Of a stretch of DNA of 64,000 bases, positions 1 through 11,073 are shown piece by piece. Under the pieces are notes generated by a model. It was not told the DNA's origin, ran no database searches, and was given only the letters and a program-made list of their open reading frames with translations. Numbering within the stretch: the stretch's first letter is position 1; each line of letters starts with the position of its first letter. This stretch comes from Amoebophrya sp. A120 (Eukaryota; Sar; Dinophyceae; Syndiniales; Amoebophryaceae): NCBI GenBank assembly GCA_905178155.1, contig CAJINV010000006.1, forward strand, positions 1,179,876 through 1,243,875, written 5' to 3'. The translations under genes were made by a program, and so were the position numbers.

Positions 1-1
1 C

Positions 2-3000
2 ATGGAATTAGTCGGAATTCTGCTCAAGGCCAAACTGTCGACGACGAATCCCCCGAAGCAGGAGAAAGACAACCTGCTCGCCTGGCTCGCGGACCACTTT
101 CAGCCCTTCGACATTTTGCCGAAGAGACAGCCCGAGCCGACGTCCTATGGAAGCGTCAGGATCGAAATCGTCAAAGTTGAAATAATCTGTGATGCAGAAA
201 AGCGATACAAGCTGAAGCCCAGTTTGCAAGTGGCGCATGACAAATTTTAGGAGCATGGAAATCCAGTTTGTCATACTGTTTGCGTGGAGAAGATTGCTTT
301 TGTCATGCTATCTTAGCAGCTCTACCTCACACCCCAAACAGGCTGATAATCGGCCTCAGTTGCCTGCTCTACAAGACAGGCCCTTTGCGCCTAGCATTTT
401 ATGCATCACAAACTATTTCAACTTTGACGATTTCAATCCTGACACTTCCATACGTTCAGCACAACGACTACAACCGGAGACAAAGATGGGAAAGACAAAA
501 CTGCTATCCACCGGTGCAAAAATACGATCGTACCGTGCTTCCTCGTGCAAGGAACTATTGCAAAATAAACTGCATGACAAATAAAGTGTAGTTTTCAACG
601 ACAACGTTTATAGCAGAATCTGCATCAGAAAGTCGTGGTCCTTTTTTCATCTATTTCAACATTCGGAAGTTTGTCATGCTCATGCATTTGCATGAATGTT
701 GTGCTTTAGCTTTGCTAAGCTACATCATAACGATTACAATCAGACGGTCGTACCTTAACTTTTGCAATGCATATATGGCATTCTCAAACGTTACATTCTC
801 AACTGTTACATGGATTTGTCATGCATAACTACCTGAAGCCGCCAGATAATCAAGCGGCTACGCATGACAAATCCCGGAGGGCTAAACAGCATGTAAATCT
901 GTGTGGAATTTGTCATGCAAAAGGAGCAATCTTCCCCCTTTCATTTTTGCCGTTCTTGCATTACAGATTCATGTAACAGTTGAGAATGTAACATTTGAGA
1001 ACTCCATAGCATAAGTGACAAGGATGGGGACAAGAAGATGGAGGACGCCGCAAAGCCGACGTCCTTTGCGGCAAAGAAGATTGGGCAGCTATGAACTGCA
1101 AAAGTATCGTACTCGTATAAATGCATTACAAATTTCCTCAGCACGTTGAGAAATAAAATTTGTAATGCGGATTTGCCTTCAGAAAAAGATTTGTAATGCA
1201 AGACTTGCATTTATACGAATAGGAATACGATACTTTTGCACAGGATAGCAGCTGTCGCACTACAACAAGGCCGCGGAGGCGGATTTTCTGGACGCCCGGG
1301 CCCTGCATCTGTCCCTGAAAGCCTCTGTGTTGCTACGCATTGCAAATTTATCCTTGGCTACTTTGGAAAAGGAAACGCCGCCCAGAACAAGACGAGATTC
1401 CTTTTTCATCTTTTCACGCATGACAGATCTGGAGGTTACAGAAACCGCGCATTACAAATTCAATATCATGACATAGAAAAACTAAAACAAGGTATTTGCA
1501 ATGCATAGCTAGTGAGCTTCAACGACTTGGAAGCAGCAAAAGAAACCGTCGCCGACGAGCTGAACTATGCTATTGGAAAACTGCCTTCGATCGACGATTT
1601 CGATTTGTCTACTGATTCTTGGGCATTGATTCAGGATCAGCATATACAAGTTTATTTCTTTACCTGTGCTTTTGCCGGTAAATGAAAATGTAATAAGCAA
1701 ATATAAAGAATTTCAGGACATCTACATCACAAATAGCTCCTGTTTGATTACCAGAGCAATTTTTGCCTTGCAAATTCAGACCCAGATCGAGATTGAATAT
1801 CGAAGGAATTTTACCCTAGCATACCAAAGACGAGCTCTTCAAGTACCGGGTACCCGTCAGCGTGAAGCCACGAGTTTTATGCATTGCGAATTTGTGGATG
1901 TGGCGATCATTCTCCGACAGATGAACATTTTGTCATGCAAAACTGGCGTACGACTGGGACTGCTGTGCTCTTTGTAGCACGTGCACTTGTCACCGCGACT
2001 TCTACTTTTTTGCCCTCTCGGGAGGTAATTGTTTCATGAAGCGTATTAGCACCAGCAAGAAGTTGGGAACTGTGTTGTGACTGAAAAATTTGAATTTGCA
2101 TGAAAAATTATATAATTCAGAGCAGCTCGTCGACACATCAATTATTTCCTTTCATAAGGCTTCGCTTGGTTTTACAAGAGTCAGATGCTGGTCTACCACC
2201 TCGCGCAGGACAGTTCCAAGTATAGTGATTGTTCTTTGTGGTCGTGTAAGTACTACGTTTGTCATGCAAAATTTGCATTCTAGCAAGGCTCTAGTACCAG
2301 ATAGGAGAATAAAAATGCACATGGAGATGTGTTATGATGATGATCATTTTGCATCGGGAATTAAGAAAAAGATTATAAGATTGATCACGAAGCTCTTTAG
2401 ACGACGGGCATTGTAGTTGTAGAACAAGAAGATAGAATGACAAGTAGCCCTTCAAATTGCGAAAAGAAACATCACACAAAATCCCCACTCACACAGGTAC
2501 TATGCCGCGGGTGTGAACTACCTCCGGTACACTCCCTTGTCCGAGGTCGATTTCCCGCTTGTCGACCTGGCCGTCAACCTGGGCATTGCCGCACTAGTGG
2601 CCCTATGCATTGCAAATATATTCGAATCTGGGTCCTCTGGGAGGAGGCCGCAAACTTGTGATGCGGAGTCTGAAGTTAGTAGAGAAAAATCTGTCTTGCG
2701 GACTTCTCAGCAAGATGAGGTGTGCGCTTTTCCTCGTCTCCACCCGAAGAGGAAGAGGGCATTATTTCATCTGATGCAGGATGGCAAGGACAAGGAGAAG
2801 CCTCCGGTGCGGATGAACTTGTCATGCTCTGCTTGCGTTCTTGCAGTTGCAGACCCGGCTCCAGAAATAAATTCGTGACCAGTTGTTTCTGCAGTCTTCC
2901 AGAGGACCCAGATAACCTATTTGCAGTCGATACGCCCCGGGGGAATACAATTTTGGGCAGTTGCTCGGAATGGATATCGTACGAAAAAAGTGTTTCACTG

Positions 3001-6000
3001 TAAGGATGATGCAACTTTTGCATCACAAGTTTATTCTACATCACAGAGAAAATTTGCCATGCGAGGTTCCTACGGGAAAACACAGCTAAAAATCCATTGT
3101 CTTGCACGTGTAGCAAGACAAAAACTTCTCAGATACACTTTCTGCATCACAAGTTTACAGTGAAGCAGTTTTTTCTTGCGATAATGGATCTCTTATATCC
3201 CATGTGAAGATCGATAACTCCTCATCGACGACGCCCTCAAAACTACATGGCATCCTTGCATTCAAATCATTTGTATTGGGAAAGCACTGCAAGCAGCTCA
3301 GCAGCATTACAAATTCCTTTTGCCGTACTTCTCTACGCAGGATATCAGGTTTAGGTGAGCAGTCGTGGTGATATGTCTATGCATGACGACTTGGGGCAGT
3401 CGATGGAGATGATAATTTTCCAAAGCACAATCGTCAGCACGACCTGATCAAGAACCAACTCTGGATCTACGACCTGCTGTACGCCTTTCAGGGTATCCAT
3501 GGATGAAAACTGAAAATTCGCGCATATCATTAGCCTGATGGAGTCGAAAACAATAACTATTTTTGGCAGCGCTAGTATGCTTCCGGTCATATCTACTACG
3601 CTGTGAAGAGAAGAAGTGCTTCATCATCTATGAAAAATACCTCGTCTTGTTCCGCTTGATACTGACGAAATAAAAAACAGAATTGCATGCGCCGCAGTCC
3701 CATAGAAGGACAAGGAATCGGAAGCATGCCGTCGTAGATTTGTAAGTTGTTATTGTTTCTTGTGTTCCACAGCAAATGAAACAGACTAGCTACCGAGCAG
3801 AGCTACTAGTACTACCTTTTTTGCGAACAACGAAAAGGAGCATGAAGCAGCAGTATCATTAATTAATATTAAGATATTAGATGCATGACAAACACAACCA
3901 ATGTAGAGCAGGACCAAGCGCAAACATCCTCGGTCCATCATCTCAGGCTAATAATATTGTGCTCGAAAATAATTTTTCACAGCTTCATACCGGAGGGAAA
4001 ATACGAGCTCTACGACGCTTGTCAGAAAAAGTGGGCGGCTGAGGTAAGAAAGAAATTTTGATTTCGCTTGTAGCTTTGACTTTATCTGCTCTAGTTGTAG
4101 TGTGTGCAGCATGTAGTACTCTTTCTACTCTAGTAGACTAGTGTTGAAAACAGAGATCACGACTGAGAAGTGTCATGGCAATAGTACTCTTTACTCCCTA
4201 GTAGAGGTAGAGTGAATATGTGATGCATGGTGCGCTACATGTGTAGTTCAAGTTCTTGTACGTCATGTGTTTCTATCGTTTTTATTTGATCCTATCACGA
4301 CAGATTAGCAAGGCGAGTATTTTGAAGGAGAAGGAGGCGGAGATTTACGAAAAATTCTGGTATCCAGATTGATCAGAATTTGTGTGGATGAGTCGAAAAC
4401 TCGGAGTCGGGATTTGCATTGCAGAAAGTGAAAGGCGGCCGCCTTGGGTGTGATGCATGTGCATGACAACATGCAACTTTGTCATGCTGCTAAACTACAG
4501 ACACCATGCGGTTGCGGACGTTGTGCAGGTCAATTTTATTACTGAATAGAAATTTTCTATTTTATCACTGAAAAGAAATTCGGATAGTTTTTCAGTGCTT
4601 TTCTGAAAAGCAGTGAAAAACTATCCAATTGGACAGCATGAAGCCCGCCTGTGCCAAAAGTCAGAGTGAAATACAAAAAATAAATTCCGTCCGGGAAAAT
4701 AAAGTTCATTCAGCAAAAATTTTCAAGTCCATATTTCCTCCACTGTCCTGATGGAGTTCGCGTTCCGGCAGCCGAAGGGGATAAGCAAGTGGAAAATCAC
4801 AGTCTCACCGTGCCGGTGGCCGTGGAATATGATTTTTACAGAGGATGAATTTTTCTTGAAAATGCTTGTTGCTGTTGACGTTTAGAACAGTAGAGAAACG
4901 GATTTCTGCCGAGCGGCATTTACCATTTCTTTTTAACTAATATCTATGCGCACAACCCCCACATTCAAAAGTGCCAAAAAGAGAATGACACGAAGTACTA
5001 CACTAACTCTCGGGCTACTGCTACGTATAACAAAAAAACGTAGTCACTCGCATGACAAGTTTCATCTACTTCACCCAAGCAGCTGCACGGAGCTGCTGCA
5101 GACTGCTGGGTGAGACTGCTGGTTTTCCACAGGGATAAGCGAAGCGTACGATCCAGCTGAACGATATGGAAGCCTCAGAAAAATGATCCTCAAAGTGGAA
5201 ATAATTTGTGATGCATGAAATGCGACACCAAAAAGACTGCATTGCAGAGAACGCAATGGAGGCCGACTATTGTGCTTCTACGGGCTGCCGATTAGCACGA
5301 GAGACGGGCACCCATTTTCCGAACTAGCATGACAGACACGTTTATTTGAGTGCTGCCCGGGATGTTTGTCATGCGCCGACTAGAAATGGTGCTTCGACTG
5401 TAGTCGTTTTCTTGCATCACAAATTTTATTCACTTTGAGGATTTCCATTCTGAGGCTGTCATAAACGAGCTGCGGAAACTGATCCGGGTGGAAGACATCG
5501 AGACCCTGCTGATCAACGCGATGTATCCTGTGGAAAAACGTCCACACCCCGCCAGATATAAAGTGTAAAAGTGTCTGGGTGTGGAAGAATGCAACTTGTC
5601 ATGCTGCGTCTGCATTATCCAAAAATCTGTATTGCATGAACAGCAAAAGTAGAGGTCTGGCTTTGGCCCCGGCGAGAGGGCATTTCTCATGCGGTATAGG
5701 CATCAGAAAGCCCTCTTCACAAGATCTGTGATGCTAAGGCATGCATCGCAGACATCAGGAGTCATGCAAAATGTGCATGACAAACCTTGCATCCTTCCAG
5801 ACCCAGACATTTTTACAGTTGATACCAGAGTTGCCATGCTGATTTGCAGTTCTTTCAGAAATAATAATGATTGTAATGCACACCTCCCATGATGATCATG
5901 AAGAGGGGCATTCTCTATCGTGTTTTGGAATTTGTAATGCTGGGAACAGGAGAAGGGAATGGATTTGTGGTGCGGCTCTCCTTGCTAAACTGCGCAACAC

Positions 6001-6955
6001 TAAAGAGATGAACTTGTCATGCGCGACTTCCAAAACTTGCGGACTTGTGTTGCTAAGTTCGCAATTTGGCTATGGGATGGGAACGTTTTTCCTCAGGATG
6101 CGATGTGTGCGGATCTCATCAAGGGAACGATCGACCAGGTGGAGCAGATATCAAATGCAAATACCTCTCAGTCTAGAAGATGTAATGCTATGTTGTCGTG
6201 CTCGTCTCACATGAGTCTTGAATCTGTAATGCGTGAGCAGGAAATATAAAGCCTTTCGCCTGTCGTGCAAAAATTTAGTTTGTCATGCGGAAAGCGAAAG
6301 CGAAACGCAAAGGAGCCATCCAGAAACTTGTCATGCGTGGCTGCGCATTGCAGTGAACCCACCATTTTTTGCTATCCAGCATCACAAGTTTCCTCCAGAC
6401 CCGGACATATTTGCATTCGATAGCAGACCTTCTCTTACCACTACGTCAAGCCGCGTGTGCTGGATAAGACGAGAATCCACGACCTCGAGAGCAGGGTAAG
6501 GGTATTTTTGAAGGATAGTACTTTAGCTACATCTTTATTCCACGAGGACCTCCGCCCTCTTGTTCGTGATGCGTGACATGTAGAAATGTCTTCACTTTAG
6601 TTTCGCACACGCGCATGACAAATTTTCTCACTCTGATTTTGTCTACCGCATCACAAATTTTCGTAGGTCACCACATGGATCGAGCAGCAAAACGTGGTGT
6701 TGAAGCAGTTCGAATATGCACAGTGCAAAAGTATCGTACTATAGCGGAAATCGCATCACACATTCGCACAGCATGTTCAGAAATCGAATTTGTCATGCTG
6801 AATCACGGAGACACCATAGCCTAAATAAAGACTTGTCATGCAAAAATATTGCGATTACTACGACAGACTACGTGTACGATACTTTTGCAGAGGATATCGA
6901 AGAGCTGTATGAAACAGGAAGATTTTTTCCTTGTCTTCAAGAAGGAGAAGGATGA
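2..6955 (+). CDS. PSMD13: 26S proteasome non-ATPase regulatory subunit 13 (Rpn9), 5' partial, about 19 exons (copy A)
   Basis: PSMD13/Rpn9 is a PCI-domain scaffold subunit of the 19S proteasome lid. After removing introners and GT-AG introns, exon pieces follow the family order: MELVGILLKAK (2-145), DLEAAKETVADEL (about 1530), SQMLVYHLAQDSS (2180-2219), YYAAGVNYLRYTPLSEVDF (2497-2603), EYNFGQLLGM (2938-2974), NQLWIYDLLYAFQ (to 3492), GKYELYDACQKKWAAE (3983-4043), ISKASILKEKEAEIYEKFW (4304-4360), MEFAFRQPK (to 4777), NELRKLIRVEDIETLLINAM (5160-5523), LIKGTIDQVEQ (6106-6148), FSYHYVKPRVL (6428-6495) and TTWIEQQNVVLKQFEELYE (6667 to end). These match human blocks such as NFGELL, DTLYAFNSG and TWVQPRVL, recalled from family knowledge. 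Clear GT-AG introns: 2220-2496, 3493-3982, 4044-4303, 6496-6666. Stop TGA is at 6953-6955. The N-terminus lies left of the window. Exons near 1.6-2.2, 3.2-3.4 and 4.4-4.7 kb are only partly resolved. Confidence 0.9.
146..452. mobile_element. Introner, family 1 (GGAAGCGTCAGG termini)
   Basis: It starts TATGGAAGCGTCAGG and ends in the inverted copy, about 50 bp of terminal inverted repeat. Flanks are CGTCC and CGTTC. Removing it plus 5 bp joins PSMD13 codons PEPT|FSTTTT in frame. Copy B does not contain this part of the gene. Confidence 0.85.
505..773. mobile_element. Introner, family 2 (GCAAAAGTATCGTAC termini)
   Basis: Left end TATCCACCGGTGCAAAAATA and right end ACTTTTGCAATGCATA are inverted relatives. 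Removing it (and the family 3 element inserted at its right edge) plus 5 bp joins PSMD13 codons DKTA|KDGDKK in frame. Copy B keeps only its right half, at 36,391-36,470. Confidence 0.75.
774..1008. mobile_element. Introner, family 3 (GGCATTCTCAAACGTTACA termini), copy A only
   Basis: It starts TATGGCATTCTCAAACG and ends TTTGAGAACTCCATA, with a perfect 5-bp target duplication GCATA (769-773 and 1009-1013). It sits exactly at the right end of the family 2 introner. The matching place in copy B (about 36,466) is uninterrupted. Confidence 0.9.
1090..1247. mobile_element. Introner, family 2, copy A only
   Basis: 158 bp with inverted termini around GCAAAAGTATCGTAC and a perfect target duplication GCAGC (1085-1089 and 1248-1252). 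It splits PSMD13 codons KKIGQ|LSHYN. Copy B reads straight through at about 37,385. Confidence 0.92.
1336..1507. mobile_element. Introner, degenerate family 4
   Basis: The left end resembles GCATTGCAAATTTATCC and the right end is TATTTGCAATGCATA. Flanks GCTA/GCTAG look like a target duplication. Removal joins PSMD13 codons KASVLL|VSFNDLEAA. It is shared with copy B (about 37,684-38,016), where it is longer. Confidence 0.6.
2604..2932. mobile_element. Introner, family 4 (CAAATGCAAATATGTCTGGG termini)
   Basis: The left end has GCAAATATATTCGAATCTGG and the right end has CCAGATAACCTATTTGCAG, an inverted pair. Flanks are GGCCC and CGCCC. Removal joins PSMD13 codons NLGIAALVA|PGEYNFGQLL in frame. 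The region is deleted in copy B. Confidence 0.75.
2975..3183. mobile_element. Introner, family 8 (GAAAAAAGT / ACTTTTTTC termini)
   Basis: The left end TATCGTACGAAAAAAGTG pairs with the right end GCAGTTTTTTCTTGCGATA. It has a perfect target duplication ATGGA (2970-2974 and 3184-3188). It splits PSMD13 codons LLGM|DLL. The site is deleted in copy B. Confidence 0.85.
3196..3344. mobile_element. Possible introner (TATCC...GGATA termini)
   Basis: TATCCCATGTGAAG on the left and CTTCTCTACGCAGGATA on the right are inverted relatives. The target duplication is not clear and the exon join is uncertain, so the boundaries are approximate. Confidence 0.45.
4778..5139. mobile_element. Introner, family 9 (GTGGAAAA..CAGTCTCACC termini)
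   Basis: The terminal inverted repeat is GTGGAAAATCACAGTCTCACC-like on the left and the reverse complement near 5,110-5,130. The target duplication is CGAAG (4773-4777 and 5140-5144). Removal joins PSMD13 codons FRQPK|RTIQLNE. It is shared with copy B (about 40,234-40,829), where a family 3 element is nested inside. Confidence 0.75.
5165..5463. mobile_element. Introner, family 1, copy A only
   Basis: It starts TATGGAAGCCTCAGAAA and ends TCTGAGGCTGTCATA, with a perfect target duplication AACGA (5160-5164 and 5464-5468). It splits PSMD13 codons IQLNE|LRKLI. Copy B is uninterrupted at about 40,845. Confidence 0.93.
5524..6100. mobile_element. Introner, family 5 (TATCCTGTGGAAAAACG termini), host of a nested element
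   Basis: The left end TATCCTGTGGAAAAACGT pairs with the right end ACGTTTTTCCTCAGGATG. Target duplication CGATG (5519-5523 and 6101-6105). Removal joins PSMD13 codons LLINAM|CADLIKG. Shared with copy B at 40,905-41,210, where it lacks the nested family 4 element. Confidence 0.85.
5557..5824. mobile_element. Introner, family 4, nested in the family 5 introner, copy A only
   Basis: The ends are AAGTGTAAAAGTGTCTGGG and CCAGACATTTTTACAGTTG-like. Perfect target duplication CCAGA (5552-5556 and 5825-5829). Copy B reads CGCCAGAGTTG uninterrupted near 40,938. Confidence 0.93.
6149..6422. mobile_element. Introner, family 4 (shared with copy B)
   Basis: It starts TATCAAATGCAAATACC and ends ATATTTGCATTCGATA. 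Perfect target duplication GCAGA (6144-6148 and 6423-6427). It splits PSMD13 codons DQVEQ|TFSYHY. The B counterpart is 41,259-41,532 and almost identical. Confidence 0.9.
6715..6896. mobile_element. Introner, family 2 (shared with copy B)
   Basis: The ends are GTGCAAAAGTATCGTAC and GTACGATACTTTTGCAG. Target duplication TCGAA (6710-6714 and 6897-6901). It splits PSMD13 codons LKQFE|ELYET near the stop codon. The B counterpart is 41,825-41,986. Confidence 0.88.
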
Positions 6956-7322
6956 ACTAATTAAGGTTGTCATGCGAATTCGTCAAGAAGAGAATTTTTT
7001 ATTTTTGTCATGCTAGCTAGGATCTCGATCTCCCGTGAAAGAAACGTTGGCGTGCTGCTCGTTGCACTTTGGAGTTTTACTCCTCTATCTCTTTGGAAAA
7101 AGAAAAATCTACTGCAAGGTCGGCGGGCCAATGTTGCGCATCAGCACTTCTTAGAAAAATATCGATCCGTCATTTGTTTTATTTCGACAAGGATCATCTT
7201 CTTTCCTTTCATACCCTCACCCCGGAGTTGCTGGTGACGGTGTGATAATAAGTACCAAGGGGCTCCTGAACACGACGACGACGACGACGAAGTATAGAGA
7301 TGAAAATCGTGATCTTCCCGCG

Positions 7323-8882
7323 TGTTCTTATCCCTAAGAAAAATCGCGCCATACCGTCGCGATTCGTGGGATTTTTTTATTCTAGGCAAGGCCTGGCGTG
7401 TCTGAGGCGAACAAAAGCGCCACCGCCCAGGGCTATCCAAAGCCTTCGCCGCGCATCATCCAGAGGGTCGCGCTTTCGTGCTTAGCGCAGCCCCAGCTCA
7501 TGCGCCAGGGAACGCTCTGCACACTGACAGAATAACCGCCGGCCACTGTGTCCAAGTTCGCGCGCCCGGGCGCGAGCTGATGCCCCACCCAAAGAGCCCC
7601 CCCAAGCCGGGGCTACGCCGGCGGTCGCACCGGGCCGCGGCAGTGTGCGCGCCCACTCGTCTCTCTTTGTGTCAGGCAGCAGATGATGGCCCCTCCGGTG
7701 TTGTCTTTGGTGCCTGCGCCGTGCCGTCGGTCCTAAATTAGGACCGGTGGGGCGCTGGCTCCATAAAATGATATGTATATGGCTATGGGACCATGTCCAC
7801 GAAGCAAAGATGGTGCTTCAGCTGCGCACGTTCCCGCTCGTGCATAGATAAGAACACTACTGCAGCGACCTGCTGTGGTGTTTTGGGATGAAGCAGAGTT
7901 GTAGCTTCGGCTCCAAATGTTCCCGTTCTCGTTTTCTGTTGTTCTTATCCTCCAACTCCGTGCATAGATAAAGAAGTTCTCATCTATGCACGGAGATGAT
8001 TGGACGATCAGAATTGAAGCGTCTCCGCCAGATGTTCCCGTTCTCTCAAACATGCTGTTCTTATCCCTCCTGTTCGTGCATAGATAAGAACACCATTGTT
8101 AGGTCGTTACAAACGTGTTCTTATCTATGCACCATTTGGAGGATAAGAACAGCATGTTTGCGAGAACGGGAACATCTGGCGCAGAAGATGTCATTCTGCT
8201 TCGTGCCAGCACCACCGTCAGGTCGTTACAAACGTGTTCTTATCTATGCACGGCGTGGAGGATAAGAGCAGCAGTGTTCGAGAACGGGAACATTTGGCGC
8301 AGAAGCTCCAACTCTGCTTCATGCCAAAACATCAATGCCAGGGCGTTGCAGTAGGTGGTCTTATCTATCTCTCCGAAGCGTTCAAACGAGTACCAGGCGG
8401 GAAGCTTTCAAGGTCTTCTGCCAGTGCGTCCACCATCGCCGCGAAAGCGGCGCCAACGGCGAGTGAGCGGGGCGGTGGGTGGGAGATTGGGTTGCGCTTG
8501 AAGAGTTCCAAGGGGTCACGAGGGGCCTGCGCACCAAGTCCGCACGAGCCGGCTTGCGGCCTTTTTTGGGTTGCGAGTACGTAGGGCCCGGGGCCGCGGA
8601 AAAGATGCTCGCCTGCGCCGGATGGCTGTGCTGTGCGTGCCCGTTGGGCGCGTCGATCTGCGCAGTGGGGGGGCGCTCATTAGTCTAGGTCTAGGTTCGT
8701 CGGGGTGCTGAAATGCCTGCTGGTTCCTCTAGAACGACGCCTGGGCCGCGTGCAAAAACCCACCAGGGGAGGCAACAGCACTTCTACGCAGGCGCGACCA
8801 TAAAAACTGCAGCGCCTGCGTTGGCGCAAAAAAAAAGGCAAATCCCGACGGTATGCTGCGAATTTCTTTAGGGATAAGAACA
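7323..8882. mobile_element. 1,560-bp terminal-inverted-repeat element with internal palindromes (copy A)
   Basis: The ends are TGTTCTTATCCCTAAGAAA and its near-perfect reverse complement at 8858-8882 (about 25 bp). Inside, the short inverted motif GTTCTTATCTATGCACG recurs in both orientations between about 7,840 and 8,370. A GC-rich block (7.4-7.75 and 8.4-8.8 kb) contains a GTCCTAAATTAGGAC palindrome. I see no transposase and no convincing protein; a (CGA) run lies just upstream. The B copy (42,401-43,960) has exactly the same length with only a handful of substitutions. It may be a non-autonomous DNA transposon or foldback element. A structured regulatory region is the alternative. Confidence 0.6.
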
Positions 8883-10110
8883 GTGCTGAAGATCACCTAT
8901 TTCGTCTCTATACGAAGATGTTGGTGGAACCACAGTAGAAGCTGTGAGAGTGAGAAACTGGATGAAACTAGCTTATTGTTCACGACGACCTTCATTATAG
9001 CGAAGTTCGTTGGACGAGGAACTCGTTCTGATTCTCGGCGTTGAACTAAAAAGAACCAGTTCAGATCTATGACACCAACGGTGCAGCTAGTCAAAGGAAA
9101 CTCCTTTATCGCTGTATCACGAACAGCCGATCTAGCATCATTGGGTGAGACAACAAGAGATGAAATTCGAGATTTCAACTTTTATTCGAGCAGAAGGCAA
9201 AAGAAACATTTTCACATTCTTCTTCAAACGGTTTATACGAGGAAAGTATCAACAACAAAACTACACGATTTTTTCAAGAAGCTGAATCTCCTGGTCTGAC
9301 GAAAAAAAATTAGTCCAAGTGAGGACTTGATGTTCGCAACAACGACGACGTCAGTCTTCCGGCCAAAGGAACCAAGTGCAAGTCGTAGAGCGAGTTCCAC
9401 CTACTTTGATGCCTTTATGTGTTCTTGCTTCTTCGGTTGATCATGTTGATGACCAGCAGCCTTTTCTTGCGCCGTCGATCGTCACCTACCGCATCTGTTC
9501 TCGTTCTTACGTCGTCGTCGCGTTGACATTTCTGTCTAAGTGCTGAATACCATGCAGAAAGCCAACATTTTAGTGCGTAGGACATTTATACTAATTCAAA
9601 TTCTAGCTTGAGTGCTGCCTGCAGCTGCAGCATGATGGCCCTAAGAATAATACCTTCTTGGTTTTTTTTTTGTAATTCTACTCCCGCTTCGGGACTGAAG
9701 CAACGGTGTTTTCGCTTTCGTGGGTTGGAAATTTAGATTTCCTGTGGCTGCACCACACCAGAGCACTCGTACGTCGGCTATGGTGGTGAAAAACTGCATT
9801 AGTACGGATGTTGCAAATTCGAATTAAACGTTTCAGGAAAGAATTGGAAGTGTTGTCGGTGAGTCTGAGTTGTGCAGAGGCAAAGATAATTGACTCGGTC
9901 CCAGTTGTGGTTTTCCCGTCCTCGTGCAGCTCTGCATGGCAGCGTAGTTGTCTTGACAATAGAGTACCCATGTACAACGTTGTGCCCACCTTTCGCTATA
10001 TATTTCGGTGTAGTTTTTCTATTTGTCCCCTCGTGCGCACCTCCTGCAGCTTCTGTTTATTAGTGCCGTCTGGCCCCCCGCCTTGCTCTTCAGGATAACT
10101 CACTGTTCAT
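8883..10110. other. Intergenic stretch without a supported gene (copy A)
   Basis: Only short, unsupported open frames occur on either strand and no recognisable motifs. The matching stretch of copy B (43,961-45,190) is nearly identical, with a few substitutions and indels around 9,110-9,410. Confidence 0.5.
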
Positions 10111-10366
10111 GTGTCGGTTTTGATATCGTACAAGAACGGCTTATTTTGTTTTCGGTTTTGTCGTGTGAGAACGTGAACGGGCGTTTTTTATCGGTTTTTT
10201 TCTGTCGTGGTGGTTTTCTCATCGGTTTGGTCGTGCAAGAATGGTGATTTTCTTCTCTTCATCGGTTTGGTCGTGCAAGAGTGGTCGTTTATTTATCGGT
10301 TTTGATGTTCTCGCATTGCAAGAACGGTAGTTCTTTATTCGGTTTTGTCGTGCGACTTACTGTGAT
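10111..10366. repeat. Degenerate tandem repeat, TCGGTTTTGTCGTGCAAGAA type
   Basis: Six to seven imperfect units of roughly 35-50 bp, each holding TCGGTTTTG, then TCGTGCAAGAA and a T-rich tail. Copy B has the same array at about 45,190-45,452, with small length differences in the last units. No coding frame runs through it. Confidence 0.6.
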
Positions 10367-10808
10367 GGCGTAATAGAAGCAGGTATGTGTTTATTGTTGA
10401 AATTTCTTCATCATGTAACTTATGGCTATGGTTCTTCGACAACTTGTTCCTGTTCTCTTTTCCACCTTTTCCAGGAGTTGCCAAGGATGTAGTGCTGGTC
10501 CTGTACCAGCCATCGACTCCACCCACTTTTTACTTCATGTAAACATAAAACCGAAACGCCGATTTAACTTTCATTTAAACTTCTTTTGATCACATCATAA
10601 TTGTCATTGACCCCCACGTCATCCGTATTGAATTCGCTTTCTTGTCTTCTTTTCGCATTTTTTTTTTACATTAATAACATTGCACCAGACTTCGCATGAT
10701 TCGCTGTCCCCCTGAAAATAGTAGTACACATTGATCTCGATCTCCCTATTGCTTTTCTGTTTACAACTGAATTTTGTTTGACATACATTACTTATCTCTA
10801 AGCAACAC

Positions 10809-11030
10809 TTGAAGGACCACTCACTCAACGCACTTATTAACGACACTATTAAAGACCTACGTCGACTGAATTTATTGCTCTTGACGACCCAATTTAACGA
10901 ACATTTTGATGCACTACCAGGACACTTTATTTTTACAAATAAGATCATTACACCTCAAGCGAAGAAAAGGGAATCAAGAGTAAAAAAAGCAAGTACTACA
11001 ACCTCCCCAAGAGGAAATTTTGTTTTCTAA
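10809..11030 (+). CDS. Weak candidate small protein (copy A)
   Basis: An open frame of 73 residues begins MKDHSLNALINDT and continues IKDLRRLNLLLLTTQFNEH, ending in a Lys/Arg-rich tail. Copy B (45,932-46,150) keeps the frame, with one in-frame codon missing near the start. Sequence identity here is so high that frame conservation is weak evidence. I do not recognise it; it could be part of a larger gene or non-coding. Confidence 0.25.
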   Translation: MKDHSLNALINDTIKDLRRLNLLLLTTQFNEHFDALPGHFIFTNKIITPQAKKRESRVKKASTTTSPRGNFVF

Positions 11031-11073
11031 TTTTTCACGTTTAACTTCAATTTTGCATTTTGCATTTATCCCA

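Noticed and set aside
8466-8700. Open frames with high GC inside the 1,560-bp element
   Set aside because: Identical in A and B simply because the whole element is nearly identical. No domain, no splice structure and no similarity to a transposase that I can recognise.
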